Assembly (NCBI GenBank): GCA_046566095.1
Contig: JBKHXI010000126.1
Span: 1-7,882 of the forward strand
DNA: 7,882 nucleotides
Reading direction: 5' to 3'
Origin: CAMPJU01 sp046566095
GTDB lineage: Bacteria; Pseudomonadota; Gammaproteobacteria; Xanthomonadales; Xanthomonadaceae
Positions 1-6,180 of this stretch are shown in pieces (position 1 is the stretch's first letter; the number at the start of each line of letters is the position of its first letter). Made by a program: the position numbers and the translations under genes. Below the pieces are notes generated by a model that saw nothing but the letters and a program-made list of their open reading frames with translations, was not told the DNA's origin and did no database searches.

Positions 1-761
1 GCGCGCGCGGCGGCGGCGAAGCGGGCGCGGCCGGTGAGGGTGCGGCGGCGCGCGGACAGGGCGTTGGTCGCGCCGATCGCGCGCAGTTCGCGCATCAGCG
101 CGGGCAGGTCGGGATGCGACTGGCGGAACAGGTCGCGGTCCAGCACCGGGTCGCGGAAGCCGGCCTGCACCAGCGCATCGCCGACCCGGCCGATGTCGGC
201 GAAGGGACTGACGTGCGGCGCGTCGTCGGCCTGCGCGAAGGCAGCGCGCAGCTCGTGCAGGGTGTCGGTGCCGAAGGTCGACAGCAGCAGCCGCCCGCCG
301 GGGCGCAGCGCGCGGCGGAAGCCGGCGAACACCGCCGGCAGATCCTCGACCCACTGCAGGCACAGGTTGGAGAACAGCACGTCGACCGAAGCTTCGGCCA
401 GCGGCAGCGCGCGCGCGTCGGCGCAGGCCAGGTCGATCGCCGGCGCCAGCGGCCGGCGCAGGCGCCGCGTCCAGCCGCGGTCGCGTTCGCGCAGGCGGCG
501 CAGCATCGGCGGCGCCAGGTCGATCGCCAGGATCCGCGCCCGCGGCCAGCGTTCGCGCATCGCCAGCGCCGCGCCGCCGGTGCCGCTGCCCAGGTCGACC
601 ACGGTGCGCGGCACCAGCGCGACCGCAGGGTCGTCGAGGTAGTCCAGCGATTCCAGCAGCCGCGCCTCGACCTCGTGCTGCAGCCGCGCCACCGCGTCGT
701 AGCCCGGCGCAGCGCGCGAGAACGCGCGGCGCACGTGGCGGGTGTCGAACAGCCCGGTCAT
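1..761 (-). CDS. bioC: Malonyl-ACP O-methyltransferase BioC (partial, C-terminus beyond window edge)
   Basis: BioC is an SAM-dependent cytoplasmic methyltransferase that methylates the free carboxyl of malonyl-ACP, letting it prime fatty acid synthesis towards pimeloyl-ACP methyl ester. The reading frame starts at an ATG (759-761) that overlaps the bioH stop as ATGA, and stays open for 253 codons to the left edge. Visible features are the SAM motif I VVDLGSGTGG near residues 54-63, the acidic end of strand beta2 (D81 in AIDLAPPML), a CADA segment near 113-116 (motif II position), the BioC-typical SNLCLQWVED at 131-140, and FGTDTLHELR at 163-172, which matches the region after motif III in BioC proteins. 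The C-terminal part is outside the window. There is no strong Shine-Dalgarno before the ATG, so translation probably depends on coupling to bioH. A 25-bp stem repeat ends 14 nt upstream of the start codon. The pairing with bioH makes BioC much more likely than a generic methyltransferase. Confidence 0.92.
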   Translation of the reverse strand, partial: MTGLFDTRHVRRAFSRAAPGYDAVARLQHEVEARLLESLDYLDDPAVALVPRTVVDLGSGTGGAALAMRERWPRARILAIDLAPPMLRRLRERDRGWTRRLRRPLAPAIDLACADARALPLAEASVDVLFSNLCLQWVEDLPAVFAGFRRALRPGGRLLLSTFGTDTLHELRAAFAQADDAPHVSPFADIGRVGDALVQAGFRDPVLDRDLFRQSHPDLPALMRELRAIGATNALSARRRTLTGRARFAAAAR

Positions 762-1624
762 TCCGCACAGGGGCCTGTAGGAGCGGCTTCAGCCGCGACC
801 TCGCCGCGTGCTTGGTCGCGGGTCGCGGCTGAAGCCGCTCCTACAACGGCCGGGTCGAGGAAGGACTGCAGCTGGGCGGCGACCTCGTCGGCATGGGTCA
901 GGAACGGGGCGTGCCCGGCATGCTCGACCACGTGGAACCGCGCGCCCGGCGCCAGCGCCGCCGCCGCGCGCATCGCCCGCGGGTCGACCAGCCGGTCGCG
1001 GCGGCCGGCCAGCCACAGGCTCGGCACCGCCAGCGACGGCAGCAGCCCGCGCAGGTCGGCGGTTTCCAGCAGCTGCAGGCCGACGGCGAGCACCGCCGCG
1101 TCCGGCGCGCCGCGCGCGAACAGCTCGCCGCGCAGCGCGCGGATCTCCTCGCGCGCGTGGTCGGAGCCGAAGGCTTCCAGCGCGATGAAGCGCTCCAGCG
1201 TGCCGCGGTAGTCGGCGCGCAGGCCGGCCGCGAAGTCGCGGAAAATCTCCGCAGACACGCCGTGGCGCCAGTCGTCGCGCGTGCCGCGCACGAAGCGCGG
1301 GCTGGCGCACAGCATCGCCAGCGCCGGCACCCGTCCCGGCAGGGTCGCGGCCGCCTGCAGCGCCACCAGGCCGCCGAGCGACCAGCCGCACCAGGGCGCG
1401 ATCGGCACCACGGCCGATACCGCCTCCACGCAGGCGTCCAGCCGCAGCGGCAGCGCGCTGCCGCGGCTGCCTCCGTGGCCGGGCAGGTCGACCACGTGCA
1501 CGGTGCGGTGCGTGCGCAGCCGCGCGACCAGCGGCGCGAACACGCCGCCGTGCATCGCCCAGCCGTGCAGCAGCACCAGCGGCGGGCCCGAGCCGCCGAC
1601 CGCGACGTGCAGCGCGGGGCTCAT
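758..1624 (-). CDS. bioH: Pimeloyl-ACP methyl ester carboxylesterase BioH with repeat-encoded C-terminal tail
   Basis: BioH is a cytoplasmic alpha/beta hydrolase that removes the methyl group from pimeloyl-ACP methyl ester, ending the disguised fatty acid cycle begun by BioC. The 288-residue product shows the HGW oxyanion segment at 20-22, the nucleophile elbow GWSLGG with Ser82 (the position known from E. coli BioH), the acid in GRRDRLVD (Asp210) and the base in HAGHAPF (His238). The ATG at 1622-1624 overlaps the bioF stop (ATGA) and the gene's own stop overlaps the bioC start, so all three are coupled. E. coli BioH is 256 residues. Here the homologous fold ends near residue 259, and residues 260-283 are encoded by the inverted repeat at 776-845, followed by TGPCAE, giving a 29-residue Ala-rich tail. 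The catalytic core looks intact. Whether the tail is tolerated or clipped cannot be seen. Confidence 0.93.
   Translation of the reverse strand: MSPALHVAVGGSGPPLVLLHGWAMHGGVFAPLVARLRTHRTVHVVDLPGHGGSRGSALPLRLDACVEAVSAVVPIAPWCGWSLGGLVALQAAATLPGRVPALAMLCASPRFVRGTRDDWRHGVSAEIFRDFAAGLRADYRGTLERFIALEAFGSDHAREEIRALRGELFARGAPDAAVLAVGLQLLETADLRGLLPSLAVPSLWLAGRRDRLVDPRAMRAAAALAPGARFHVVEHAGHAPFLTHADEVAAQLQSFLDPAVVGAASAATRDQARGEVAAEAAPTGPCAE
776..845. repeat. Perfect 25-bp inverted REP pair inside the 3' end of bioH
   Basis: Arms 776-800 and 821-845 are exact reverse complements, separated by 20 nt. Each arm begins TGTAGGA from its outer end and contains its own short hairpin (GCGGCT, TC, AGCCGC) followed by GACC. 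A GTAG tetranucleotide before a short stem-loop is the layout of REP elements recognised by REP-associated tyrosine transposases, including the SMAG elements of Stenotrophomonas. Two REPs facing each other fit a REPIN. The element lies wholly within the bioH reading frame and 14 nt from the bioC start. Confidence 0.93.
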
Positions 1625-2829
1625 GCGACCGCGTCGTATCCGCGTTCGACCGCCTCGCGCGCCCATTGCAGCGCCTCGACCAGCGCGTCCACGTCCTCGG
1701 GCGCATGCAGCGCCGACAGGGTGATGCGCAACCGCGCCCGGCCCTCGGGCACGGTCGGCGGGCGGATCGCGGCGACCCAGAAACCCTGGGATTCCAGCGC
1801 CTGCGCCATCGCCAGCGCGCGCGCGTCGTCGAAGCACAGCAAGGGCTGGATCGGCGTGTCCGAAGGCAGCAGGTCGAACCCGGCCTTCAGGGCGGCGGTG
1901 CGGAAACGCGCGACCAGCGCCAGCAGCTTGTCGCGGCGCCAGCCGTCCTTGCGCGCCAGCTTCACCGCCGCCAGCGAGGCGGCGGCCTGCGCCGGCGGCA
2001 GCGCGGTGCTGTAGACGTAGGGGCGCGCGGTTTCGGCCAGGTGGTCGACCAGGTCGGCGTCGCCGGCGACCAGAGCGCCGTAGCCGCCCAGCGCCTTGCC
2101 CAGCGTGACCAGCTGCAGCGGCACATGGCGATGGTCCAGGCGCGCGGCGGCGACGCTGCCGCGTCCCTCCGGGCCGAGCACGCCGACGCCGTGGGCGTCG
2201 TCGACGTACAGCAGCGCCTCCTGCACGCGCGCCACCAGCGCCAGCTCGCGCAGCGGCGCGACGTCGCCGTCCATCGAGAACACCCCGTCGGTCGCCAGCA
2301 TCGCCGCGCCCGCCGGCACGCCGCGCAGCTGCCGCACCGCGCCCTCGGGATCGGCATGCGGGTAGCGGCGCAGGCGGCAGCCGGACAGGCGCGCGGCGTC
2401 GATCAGGCTGGCGTGGTTGAGCCGGTCCTGCACGCACACGTCCTCGTCGCCGAGCAGGGCCTGGAGTACCGCCAGGTTCGCGGCGAAGCCGCTGCCCAGC
2501 AGCAGCGCGCGCGGCAGCTGCAGCCAGTCGGCGACCTCGCGCTCGAGCGCGGCGTGCGCGGCGTGGTGGCCGCAGACCAGGTGCGAGGCCAGGCCGCCGG
2601 CGCCGTCGCGCGCGGCCGCGTCCTGCAGCGCGCTGACCACCGCGAACTGCTGCGACAGGCCGAGGTAGTCGTTGCCACAGAAGCCGGTGACCCAGTGGCC
2701 GTCGAGCTCGAGGCGGACGCCGTCGCGGCGCCCGACATTGCGGCGTACGCGCCGGCGGCCGAGCGCGTCGCGCTGGGCGCGGGCCTCGCGCACGCGCTCG
2801 CGCAGGTCCGGGCGCTTGCCGGCGGCCAT
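1621..2829 (-). CDS. bioF: 8-amino-7-oxononanoate synthase BioF
   Basis: BioF is the PLP-dependent alpha-oxoamine synthase that condenses pimeloyl-ACP (or -CoA) with L-alanine to give KAPA, the first step of biotin ring assembly. The 402-residue product, close to the usual length of about 385-400, shows GFCGNDYLGL at 49-58, the glycine-rich segment near 77-88 (ASHLVCGHH), LGSGFAANLA at 111-120, the cofactor-stacking His in DRLNHAS (His139), VDDAHGVGVLG at 209-219 with the PLP-ring Asp211 and His213, and the Schiff-base lysine in TLGKALGG (Lys245). The ATG at 2827-2829 lies 5 nt after the bioB stop. No strong Shine-Dalgarno is visible there, and the end of bioF overlaps bioH by ATGA. The frame stays open far upstream through bioB, but that extension is an out-of-frame reading of bioB and not part of the protein. 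Confidence 0.96.
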   Translation of the reverse strand: MAAGKRPDLRERVREARAQRDALGRRRVRRNVGRRDGVRLELDGHWVTGFCGNDYLGLSQQFAVVSALQDAAARDGAGGLASHLVCGHHAAHAALEREVADWLQLPRALLLGSGFAANLAVLQALLGDEDVCVQDRLNHASLIDAARLSGCRLRRYPHADPEGAVRQLRGVPAGAAMLATDGVFSMDGDVAPLRELALVARVQEALLYVDDAHGVGVLGPEGRGSVAAARLDHRHVPLQLVTLGKALGGYGALVAGDADLVDHLAETARPYVYSTALPPAQAAASLAAVKLARKDGWRRDKLLALVARFRTAALKAGFDLLPSDTPIQPLLCFDDARALAMAQALESQGFWVAAIRPPTVPEGRARLRITLSALHAPEDVDALVEALQWAREAVERGYDAVA

Positions 2830-2834
2830 CGCGC

Positions 2835-3926
2835 TCAGGCCGCGTCGGCGACGGTGATCGCGGCGTGCACCGTGCCGGGTGCATCGTGGCCGCCGACGTC
2901 CGGATCCGCCGGATCCCCGGCGCCGGCGTCGCCGGTGCCTGCGCCCGCGACGGGCATCGGCCGCAGCCCCAGGCGTGCGAACAGCGCCTGGTCGCGCTCG
3001 ACGTCCGGGTTTCCGGTGGTCAGCAGCTTCTCGCCGTAGAAGATCGAGTTGGCGCCGGCGAGGAAGCACAGCGCCTGCAGCTCGTCGCTCATCTCCTCGC
3101 GCCCGGCCGAAAGCCGCACCATCGAGCGCGGCATCAGGATCCGGGCGATGGCGATCGTGCGCACGAACTCGAACGGATCCAGCAGCGCCGAGGTACGGCG
3201 TTCGGCCAGCGGCGTGCCGGCGACCTCGACCAGCCGGTTGACCGGCACCGAGTCCGGGTGCGCCGGCAGGTTCGCCAGCGCCTGCAGCAGCCCCGCGCGC
3301 TGTTCGCGCGACTCGCCCATGCCGACGATGCCGCCGCAGCAGGTCTTCATGCCGGCGTCGCGCACGTGCGCGAGGGTGTCCAGGCGGTCCTGGTATTCGC
3401 GGGTGTGGATGATCTGCCCATAGAACTCCGGCGCGGTGTCGAGGTTGTGGTTGTAGTAGTCCAGGCCCGCTTCCTTCAGCGCGCCGGCCTGTTCGCCCGA
3501 AAGCATGCCGAGGGTGGCGCAGGTCTCCAGGCCCAGCGCCTTCACCCCGCGGATCATCTCGGCGACCTTGGGGATGTCGCGGTCCTTGGGGCTGCGCCAG
3601 GCCGCGCCCATGCAGAAGCGGCTGGCGCCGGCGGCCTTGGCCGCGCGCGCCTTCTCCAGGACCGCCTCGGTGGACATCAGCTTGGTGGCCTGCACCCCGG
3701 TGTGGTAGCGGGCGGCCTGCGGGCAATAAGCGCAGTCCTCGGGACAGCCGCCGGTCTTCACCGAGAGCAGGGTGCTGACCTGGACCTCGGCCGGGTCGAA
3801 ATGCGCACGGTGGACCGCGGCGGCGCGATGCAGCAGTTCCGGGAACGGCAGCGCGAACAGCGCCAGCACCTCGGCGCGGTCCCAGTCGTGGCGCACGGGC
3901 GCGGGGGAAGGGCTGACGGTGGGCAT
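2835..3926 (-). CDS. bioB: Biotin synthase BioB
   Basis: BioB is the radical SAM enzyme that inserts sulfur into dethiobiotin, the last step of biotin synthesis, using a [4Fe-4S] cluster for SAM cleavage and a [2Fe-2S] cluster as sulfur donor. The 363-residue product has the radical SAM motif CPEDCAYC (Cys61, Cys65, Cys68) and the auxiliary-cluster ligands expected from E. coli BioB: Cys105 in SRFCMG, Cys136 in ETCATLG, Cys196 in KTCCGGI and Arg271 in VRLSAGR. It also has the YNHNLDT segment at 158-164. The ATG at 3924-3926 is preceded by AGGGA (complement of 3933-3937) at good spacing, the clearest ribosome binding site in the operon. It is the first gene of the operon, with a promoter at 3965-3993. 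From about residue 327 the protein ends in a Gly/Ala/Asp-rich tail that looks poorly conserved and is probably disordered. Confidence 0.97.
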   Translation of the reverse strand: MPTVSPSPAPVRHDWDRAEVLALFALPFPELLHRAAAVHRAHFDPAEVQVSTLLSVKTGGCPEDCAYCPQAARYHTGVQATKLMSTEAVLEKARAAKAAGASRFCMGAAWRSPKDRDIPKVAEMIRGVKALGLETCATLGMLSGEQAGALKEAGLDYYNHNLDTAPEFYGQIIHTREYQDRLDTLAHVRDAGMKTCCGGIVGMGESREQRAGLLQALANLPAHPDSVPVNRLVEVAGTPLAERRTSALLDPFEFVRTIAIARILMPRSMVRLSAGREEMSDELQALCFLAGANSIFYGEKLLTTGNPDVERDQALFARLGLRPMPVAGAGTGDAGAGDPADPDVGGHDAPGTVHAAITVADAA

Positions 3927-3932
3927 CGGAGT

Positions 3933-3937
3933 TCCCT
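3933..3937 (-). promoter_or_regulatory. Ribosome binding site of bioB
   Basis: On the minus strand AGGGA stands 6 nt before the bioB ATG (3926), within AGGGAACTCCG. It supports that start, and it is the only clear Shine-Dalgarno in the biotin operon. The downstream genes rely on overlapping or adjacent start and stop codons. Confidence 0.65.
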
Positions 3938-3964
3938 GACGGACGCGGCGGGGCCGGACCCGGC

Positions 3965-3993
3965 AGTCTGGAAAGCATGCACGGGGCTGTCAA
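3965..3993 (-). promoter_or_regulatory. Sigma70-type promoter of the biotin operon
   Basis: On the minus strand there is a perfect TTGACA (complement of 3988-3993), a 17-nt spacer and CAGACT (complement of 3965-3970), which keeps the A at position 2 and T at position 6 of the -10 consensus. Transcription would begin near 3958, leaving a leader of about 30 nt before bioB. The stretch is less GC-rich than its surroundings. It contains the palindrome GCATGC in the spacer, and CTTGCAAG lies just upstream at 3994-4001. No recognisable BirA operator was seen. The -35 box falls inside the 5' end of comF. Confidence 0.6.
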
Positions 3994-4879
3994 CTTGCAA
4001 GGCGCCGCGCCGGTCGACGGCGCCTGGGCGCGGATCGGGCGGGCGCTATGGCCGCCGCGCTGCCTGCTGTGCCGCGAACCCGGCGCGGCTGGCCGCGACC
4101 TGTGCGCCGCCTGCGCCGCGGCCCTGCCCTGGAACCGCCGGGCCTGCGCGCGCTGCGCCCTGCCGCTGGCGGGTCCCGGCGCGGCGCCGCCCGACTGCGA
4201 TGCGCGCGCGGGCGCGATCGCCGACAGCCCACCGCCCGTAGGAGCGGGCCTTGCCCGCGATCCGCCGCCCGTCGTCAGCGTGGACGAACCACCCTCGACC
4301 ACGCCCGATCGCGCCCAAGGGGCGCTCCTACGGGAGCAAGGCGGGGCGCCGGCGCCGGTCTGCGGCGAATGCCTGCGCCGGCCGCCGCCGCTGGACGCGG
4401 TGTGCGCCGCCTTCGTCTACGGCTTCCCGGTCGACCGGCTGCTGCCGCGGCTGAAATTCCACGGCGACCTGGCCGCGGGCAGGCTGCTCTCGGCGGCGAT
4501 GGCCGCCGCCTGCGCCGGTATGCCGCGGCCGGAGGCCTTGCTGCCGCTGCCCCTGGCGCGGGCCCGGCTGCGCCGCCGCGGCTACGACCAGGCGCTGGAA
4601 CTGGCCCGGCCGCTGGCGCGCGCGTTCGGCATCCCGCTGCTCGACGGGGCGCTGGTGCGCCGCCGCGACACCGCGCCGCAGTCCACCCTCGACGCCGCCG
4701 CCCGCCGCCGCAACCTGCGCGGCGCCTTCGCCGTGCCCGCCGGCGTCGGCCTGCCCGCGCACCTGGCCCTGGTCGACGACGTGATGACCACCGGCGCCAC
4801 CCTGCATGCCGCCGCCCGCGCCCTGCGCCGCGCCGGCGTCGCCCGCGTCGATGCCTGGGTCTGCGCCCGCGCACCGTGA
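3977..4879 (+). CDS. comF: ComF family protein (phosphoribosyltransferase-like) with in-frame repeat insertion
   Basis: ComF/GntX-family proteins join an N-terminal zinc-binding segment to a phosphoribosyltransferase-like domain and are linked to DNA uptake or use of external DNA; the exact reaction is not settled. This 300-residue product has paired cysteines RCLLC (29, 32), LCAAC (43, 46), CARC (57, 60) and VCGEC (129, 132), the family segment LLPRLKFHGDLAAG at 155-168, PLPLARARLRRRGYDQA near 190-206, and the PRPP-loop motif LVDDVMTTGAT at 265-275. Relatives are usually around 230-245 residues. The excess lies between CARC and CGEC, where a REP pair (4235-4334) encodes roughly residues 87-119 in frame. 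The start is uncertain. The ATG at 3977 has GGAAAG only 1 nt upstream, and an in-frame TTG at 3995 has ACGGGG better placed. The 5' end overlaps the divergent bioB promoter. Confidence 0.88.
   Translation: MHGAVNLQGAAPVDGAWARIGRALWPPRCLLCREPGAAGRDLCAACAAALPWNRRACARCALPLAGPGAAPPDCDARAGAIADSPPPVGAGLARDPPPVVSVDEPPSTTPDRAQGALLREQGGAPAPVCGECLRRPPPLDAVCAAFVYGFPVDRLLPRLKFHGDLAAGRLLSAAMAAACAGMPRPEALLPLPLARARLRRRGYDQALELARPLARAFGIPLLDGALVRRRDTAPQSTLDAAARRRNLRGAFAVPAGVGLPAHLALVDDVMTTGATLHAAARALRRAGVARVDAWVCARAP
4235..4334. repeat. REP pair (REPIN-like) inserted in frame in comF
   Basis: The left REP (4238-4261) has the GTAGGA head, stem GCGGGC/GCCCGC with CTT between, and ends GAT. The right REP (4308-4331), read on the other strand, has the same head with stem GCGCCC/GGGCGC around CTT. 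The outer CCC/GGG trinucleotides extend the pairing to 4235 and 4334. The 46-nt centre carries only weak palindromy. The same two REP types in the same order make up the array at 6693-6956. The reading frame of comF runs through without a stop. Confidence 0.9.
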
Positions 4880-4902
4880 GGTTGGCGACCCGCCGAACCG
4901 CC

Positions 4903-4926
4903 CCTTCCCCCGCCTGCGGGGGAAGG
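4903..4926. repeat. 11-bp perfect hairpin between convergent comF and ubiA, possible bidirectional terminator
   Basis: CCTTCCCCCGC (4903-4913) and GCGGGGGAAGG (4916-4926) are exact complements around CT. It sits 23 nt after the comF stop and 82 nt beyond the ubiA stop, where a two-way terminator would be expected. Neither strand shows a T-run, so it may act only as an mRNA-end stabiliser or be a dispersed repeat. A second, weaker stem (CGATGC at 4960-4965 with GCATCG at 4972-4977) lies closer to ubiA. Nothing else is seen in the 129-nt gap. Confidence 0.5.
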
Positions 4927-5008
4927 CCGGGATGGGGGCGACGGAACGGCAGCGCGACCCGATGCAGCGCCGCATCGCGTGCGCCGCCCAAGTGCATGGC
5001 GCCGCGCC

Positions 5009-5914
5009 CTATCCGTGCGCCCGCATCCACAGATCCAGCGCGATCCCCGCGAACACCGCCGCACCCACCCAGTGGTTGTGCAGGAACGCCCGAAAGCAGG
5101 CGGCGGGCGCGCGGTGGCGGGCGATGAGGAACTGCCAGGCCACCAGCAGCAGCGCCAGGCCCAGCGCGGTCCAGTACCATGGCCCCATTCCCGCGCGCTG
5201 CCCGACCAGCGCCAGCGCCGCCAGGAACAGCGCGTACAGCACCCCCTGCGCCACCAGGTCGAGCTCGCCGAACAGGATCGCGGTCGACTTCGCGCCGGCC
5301 CTGAGGTCGTCGTCGCGGTCGACCATCGCGTACCAGGTGTCGTAGGCCGTCGCCCAGAAGACGTTGGCCAGGTACAGCACCCATGCGACCGGCGGTACCG
5401 AGCCCTGGACCGCGGCGAAGGCCATCGGGATGCCCCAGCCGAAGGCCAGGCCCAGGTACACCTGCGGCAGGTAGGTGTAGCGTTTCAGGTACGGGTAGCT
5501 CGCGGCCAGGAACACGCCGACGATGCTCAGCAGCACCGTCAACCGGTTGAGCGTGAGCACCAGCGCAAAGGCCAGCAGCATCAGGCCGGCGAACAGCGCC
5601 AGCGCCTCGCGCCCGGAGACCGCGCCGGTGGCCAGCGGCCGGTCGCGGGTACGCGCCACCTGCGGGTCCAGCCAGCGGTCGGCGTAGTCGTTGATCACGC
5701 AGCCGGCCGAGCGGGTCAGCCACACGCCGGCGGTGAACACCAGCAGCGGCCACAGCGGCGGCACCCCGCCGGCGGCCAGCCACAGGCCCCACCAGGTCGG
5801 CCACAGCAGCAGCAGCCAGCCGATCGGCCGGTCGCCGCGGACCAGCTGCCAGTACAGCGCCAGCCTGCGCCGCCAGGGCGGCACCCATCCGTCCTCGAAA
5901 CGTTCGTAGCCCAT
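5009..5914 (-). CDS. ubiA: 4-hydroxybenzoate polyprenyltransferase UbiA
   Basis: UbiA is an integral membrane prenyltransferase that attaches the polyprenyl tail to 4-hydroxybenzoate in ubiquinone synthesis. The 301-residue product, near the usual length of about 290, begins with the family-typical ALYWQLVRGDRPIGWLLLLW (19-38). It carries the first Asp-rich motif NDYADRWLD at 75-83 and the second, YDTWYAMVDRDDD, at 191-203. These bind the Mg2+-diphosphate of the prenyl donor. Several hydrophobic helices are evident (about 33-48, 54-70, 103-121, 125-139, 152-168, 176-190, 222-238, 247-265, 283-296). The ATG at 5912-5914 is followed by GYERFEDGW, a common N-terminus for this group. The upstream gap to the divergent tRNA is 118 nt. 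A weak -10-like TAAGCT (complement of 5922-5927) sits 7 nt from the ATG, and no clear -35 or Shine-Dalgarno was found. It appears to be a single-gene unit convergent with comF. Confidence 0.96.
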   Translation of the reverse strand: MGYERFEDGWVPPWRRRLALYWQLVRGDRPIGWLLLLWPTWWGLWLAAGGVPPLWPLLVFTAGVWLTRSAGCVINDYADRWLDPQVARTRDRPLATGAVSGREALALFAGLMLLAFALVLTLNRLTVLLSIVGVFLAASYPYLKRYTYLPQVYLGLAFGWGIPMAFAAVQGSVPPVAWVLYLANVFWATAYDTWYAMVDRDDDLRAGAKSTAILFGELDLVAQGVLYALFLAALALVGQRAGMGPWYWTALGLALLLVAWQFLIARHRAPAACFRAFLHNHWVGAAVFAGIALDLWMRAHG

Positions 5915-5983
5915 GGCGCGAAGCTTAGGCCCTGCCGGGGCGGCGGAGCGGGCCGCGGCCGCTCGCGCGGCTTCGCGGGCTTG

Positions 5984-5992
5984 TGCGACAAT
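5984..5992 (+). promoter_or_regulatory. Extended -10 promoter element for tRNA-Arg
   Basis: TG, one base, then GACAAT (5987-5992) resembles an extended -10 box. Transcription would start near 5999, about 34 nt before the mature tRNA. The bases just downstream are GCGCGCCC, a GC-rich discriminator as is usual for stringently controlled stable-RNA promoters. No convincing -35 box was found at 16-18 nt spacing. Confidence 0.4.
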
Positions 5993-6032
5993 GCGCGCCC
6001 TGCGGCGTGCCAGCGGCCCCGCGGAACGGCAC

Positions 6033-6109
6033 GCGCCCGTAGCTCAGCCGGATAGAGTAGTGGCTTCCGAAGCCATTGGTCGGGGGTTCGAATCCCTCCG
6101 GGCGCGCCA
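6033..6109 (+). tRNA. tRNA-Arg (anticodon CCG)
   Basis: The 77-nt sequence folds into a full cloverleaf. The acceptor stem is GCGCCCG with CGGGCGC, the D arm is GCTC/GAGT with one G-U pair, and the anticodon stem GTGGC/GCCAT has loop TTCCGAA, giving anticodon CCG at 6067-6069, which reads the arginine codon CGG. The variable loop is 5 nt, and the T arm GGGGG/CCCTC encloses TTCGAAT. The 3' end is G followed by an encoded CCA (6107-6109). No duplicated 3' end or integrase gene is seen nearby, so nothing suggests integration at this tRNA. It is read away from ubiA and towards the cytochrome gene, 71 nt downstream, with no obvious terminator between. Confidence 0.97.
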
Positions 6110-6180
6110 TTGTTCCGCCGGTGCGGCCAGCTTCGCCTGACCGAAACCTCAGCGGCCGGCGCCGCGTGCATGGGTGGATC

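Noticed and set aside
893..2014. Long plus-strand frames (such as 893-2014, 1666-3039 and 2865-4241) opposite the biotin operon
   Set aside because: They lie antisense to clearly conserved bio genes, lack recognisable domains, and have the composition expected of shadows in GC-rich DNA.
758..2884. 708-codon minus-strand frame ending in BioH
   Set aside because: The portion before 1624 is bioF read out of frame. BioH proper begins at the ATGA overlap.
3927..4001. BirA-type biotin operator upstream of bioB
   Set aside because: No paired TTGTAAACC-like half sites at the right spacing were found. The CTTGCAAG palindrome alone is not enough to name a regulator.
1621..4302. 893-codon minus-strand frame that could be read as a BioF fusion
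   Set aside because: Only the last 402 codons are BioF. The upstream part is bioB and comF DNA read in the wrong frame and is Arg/Ala/Pro-rich noise typical of high GC.
6033..6109. tRNA as an attachment site for an integrated element
   Set aside because: The tRNA is complete, and no second copy of its 3' end, integrase or foreign-looking DNA is visible in the window.
6076..6180. Longer N-terminus of the cytochrome starting at ATG 6076
   Set aside because: It would begin inside the mature tRNA and add a polar stretch with no family match. GTG 6181 gives the expected start before the membrane helix.
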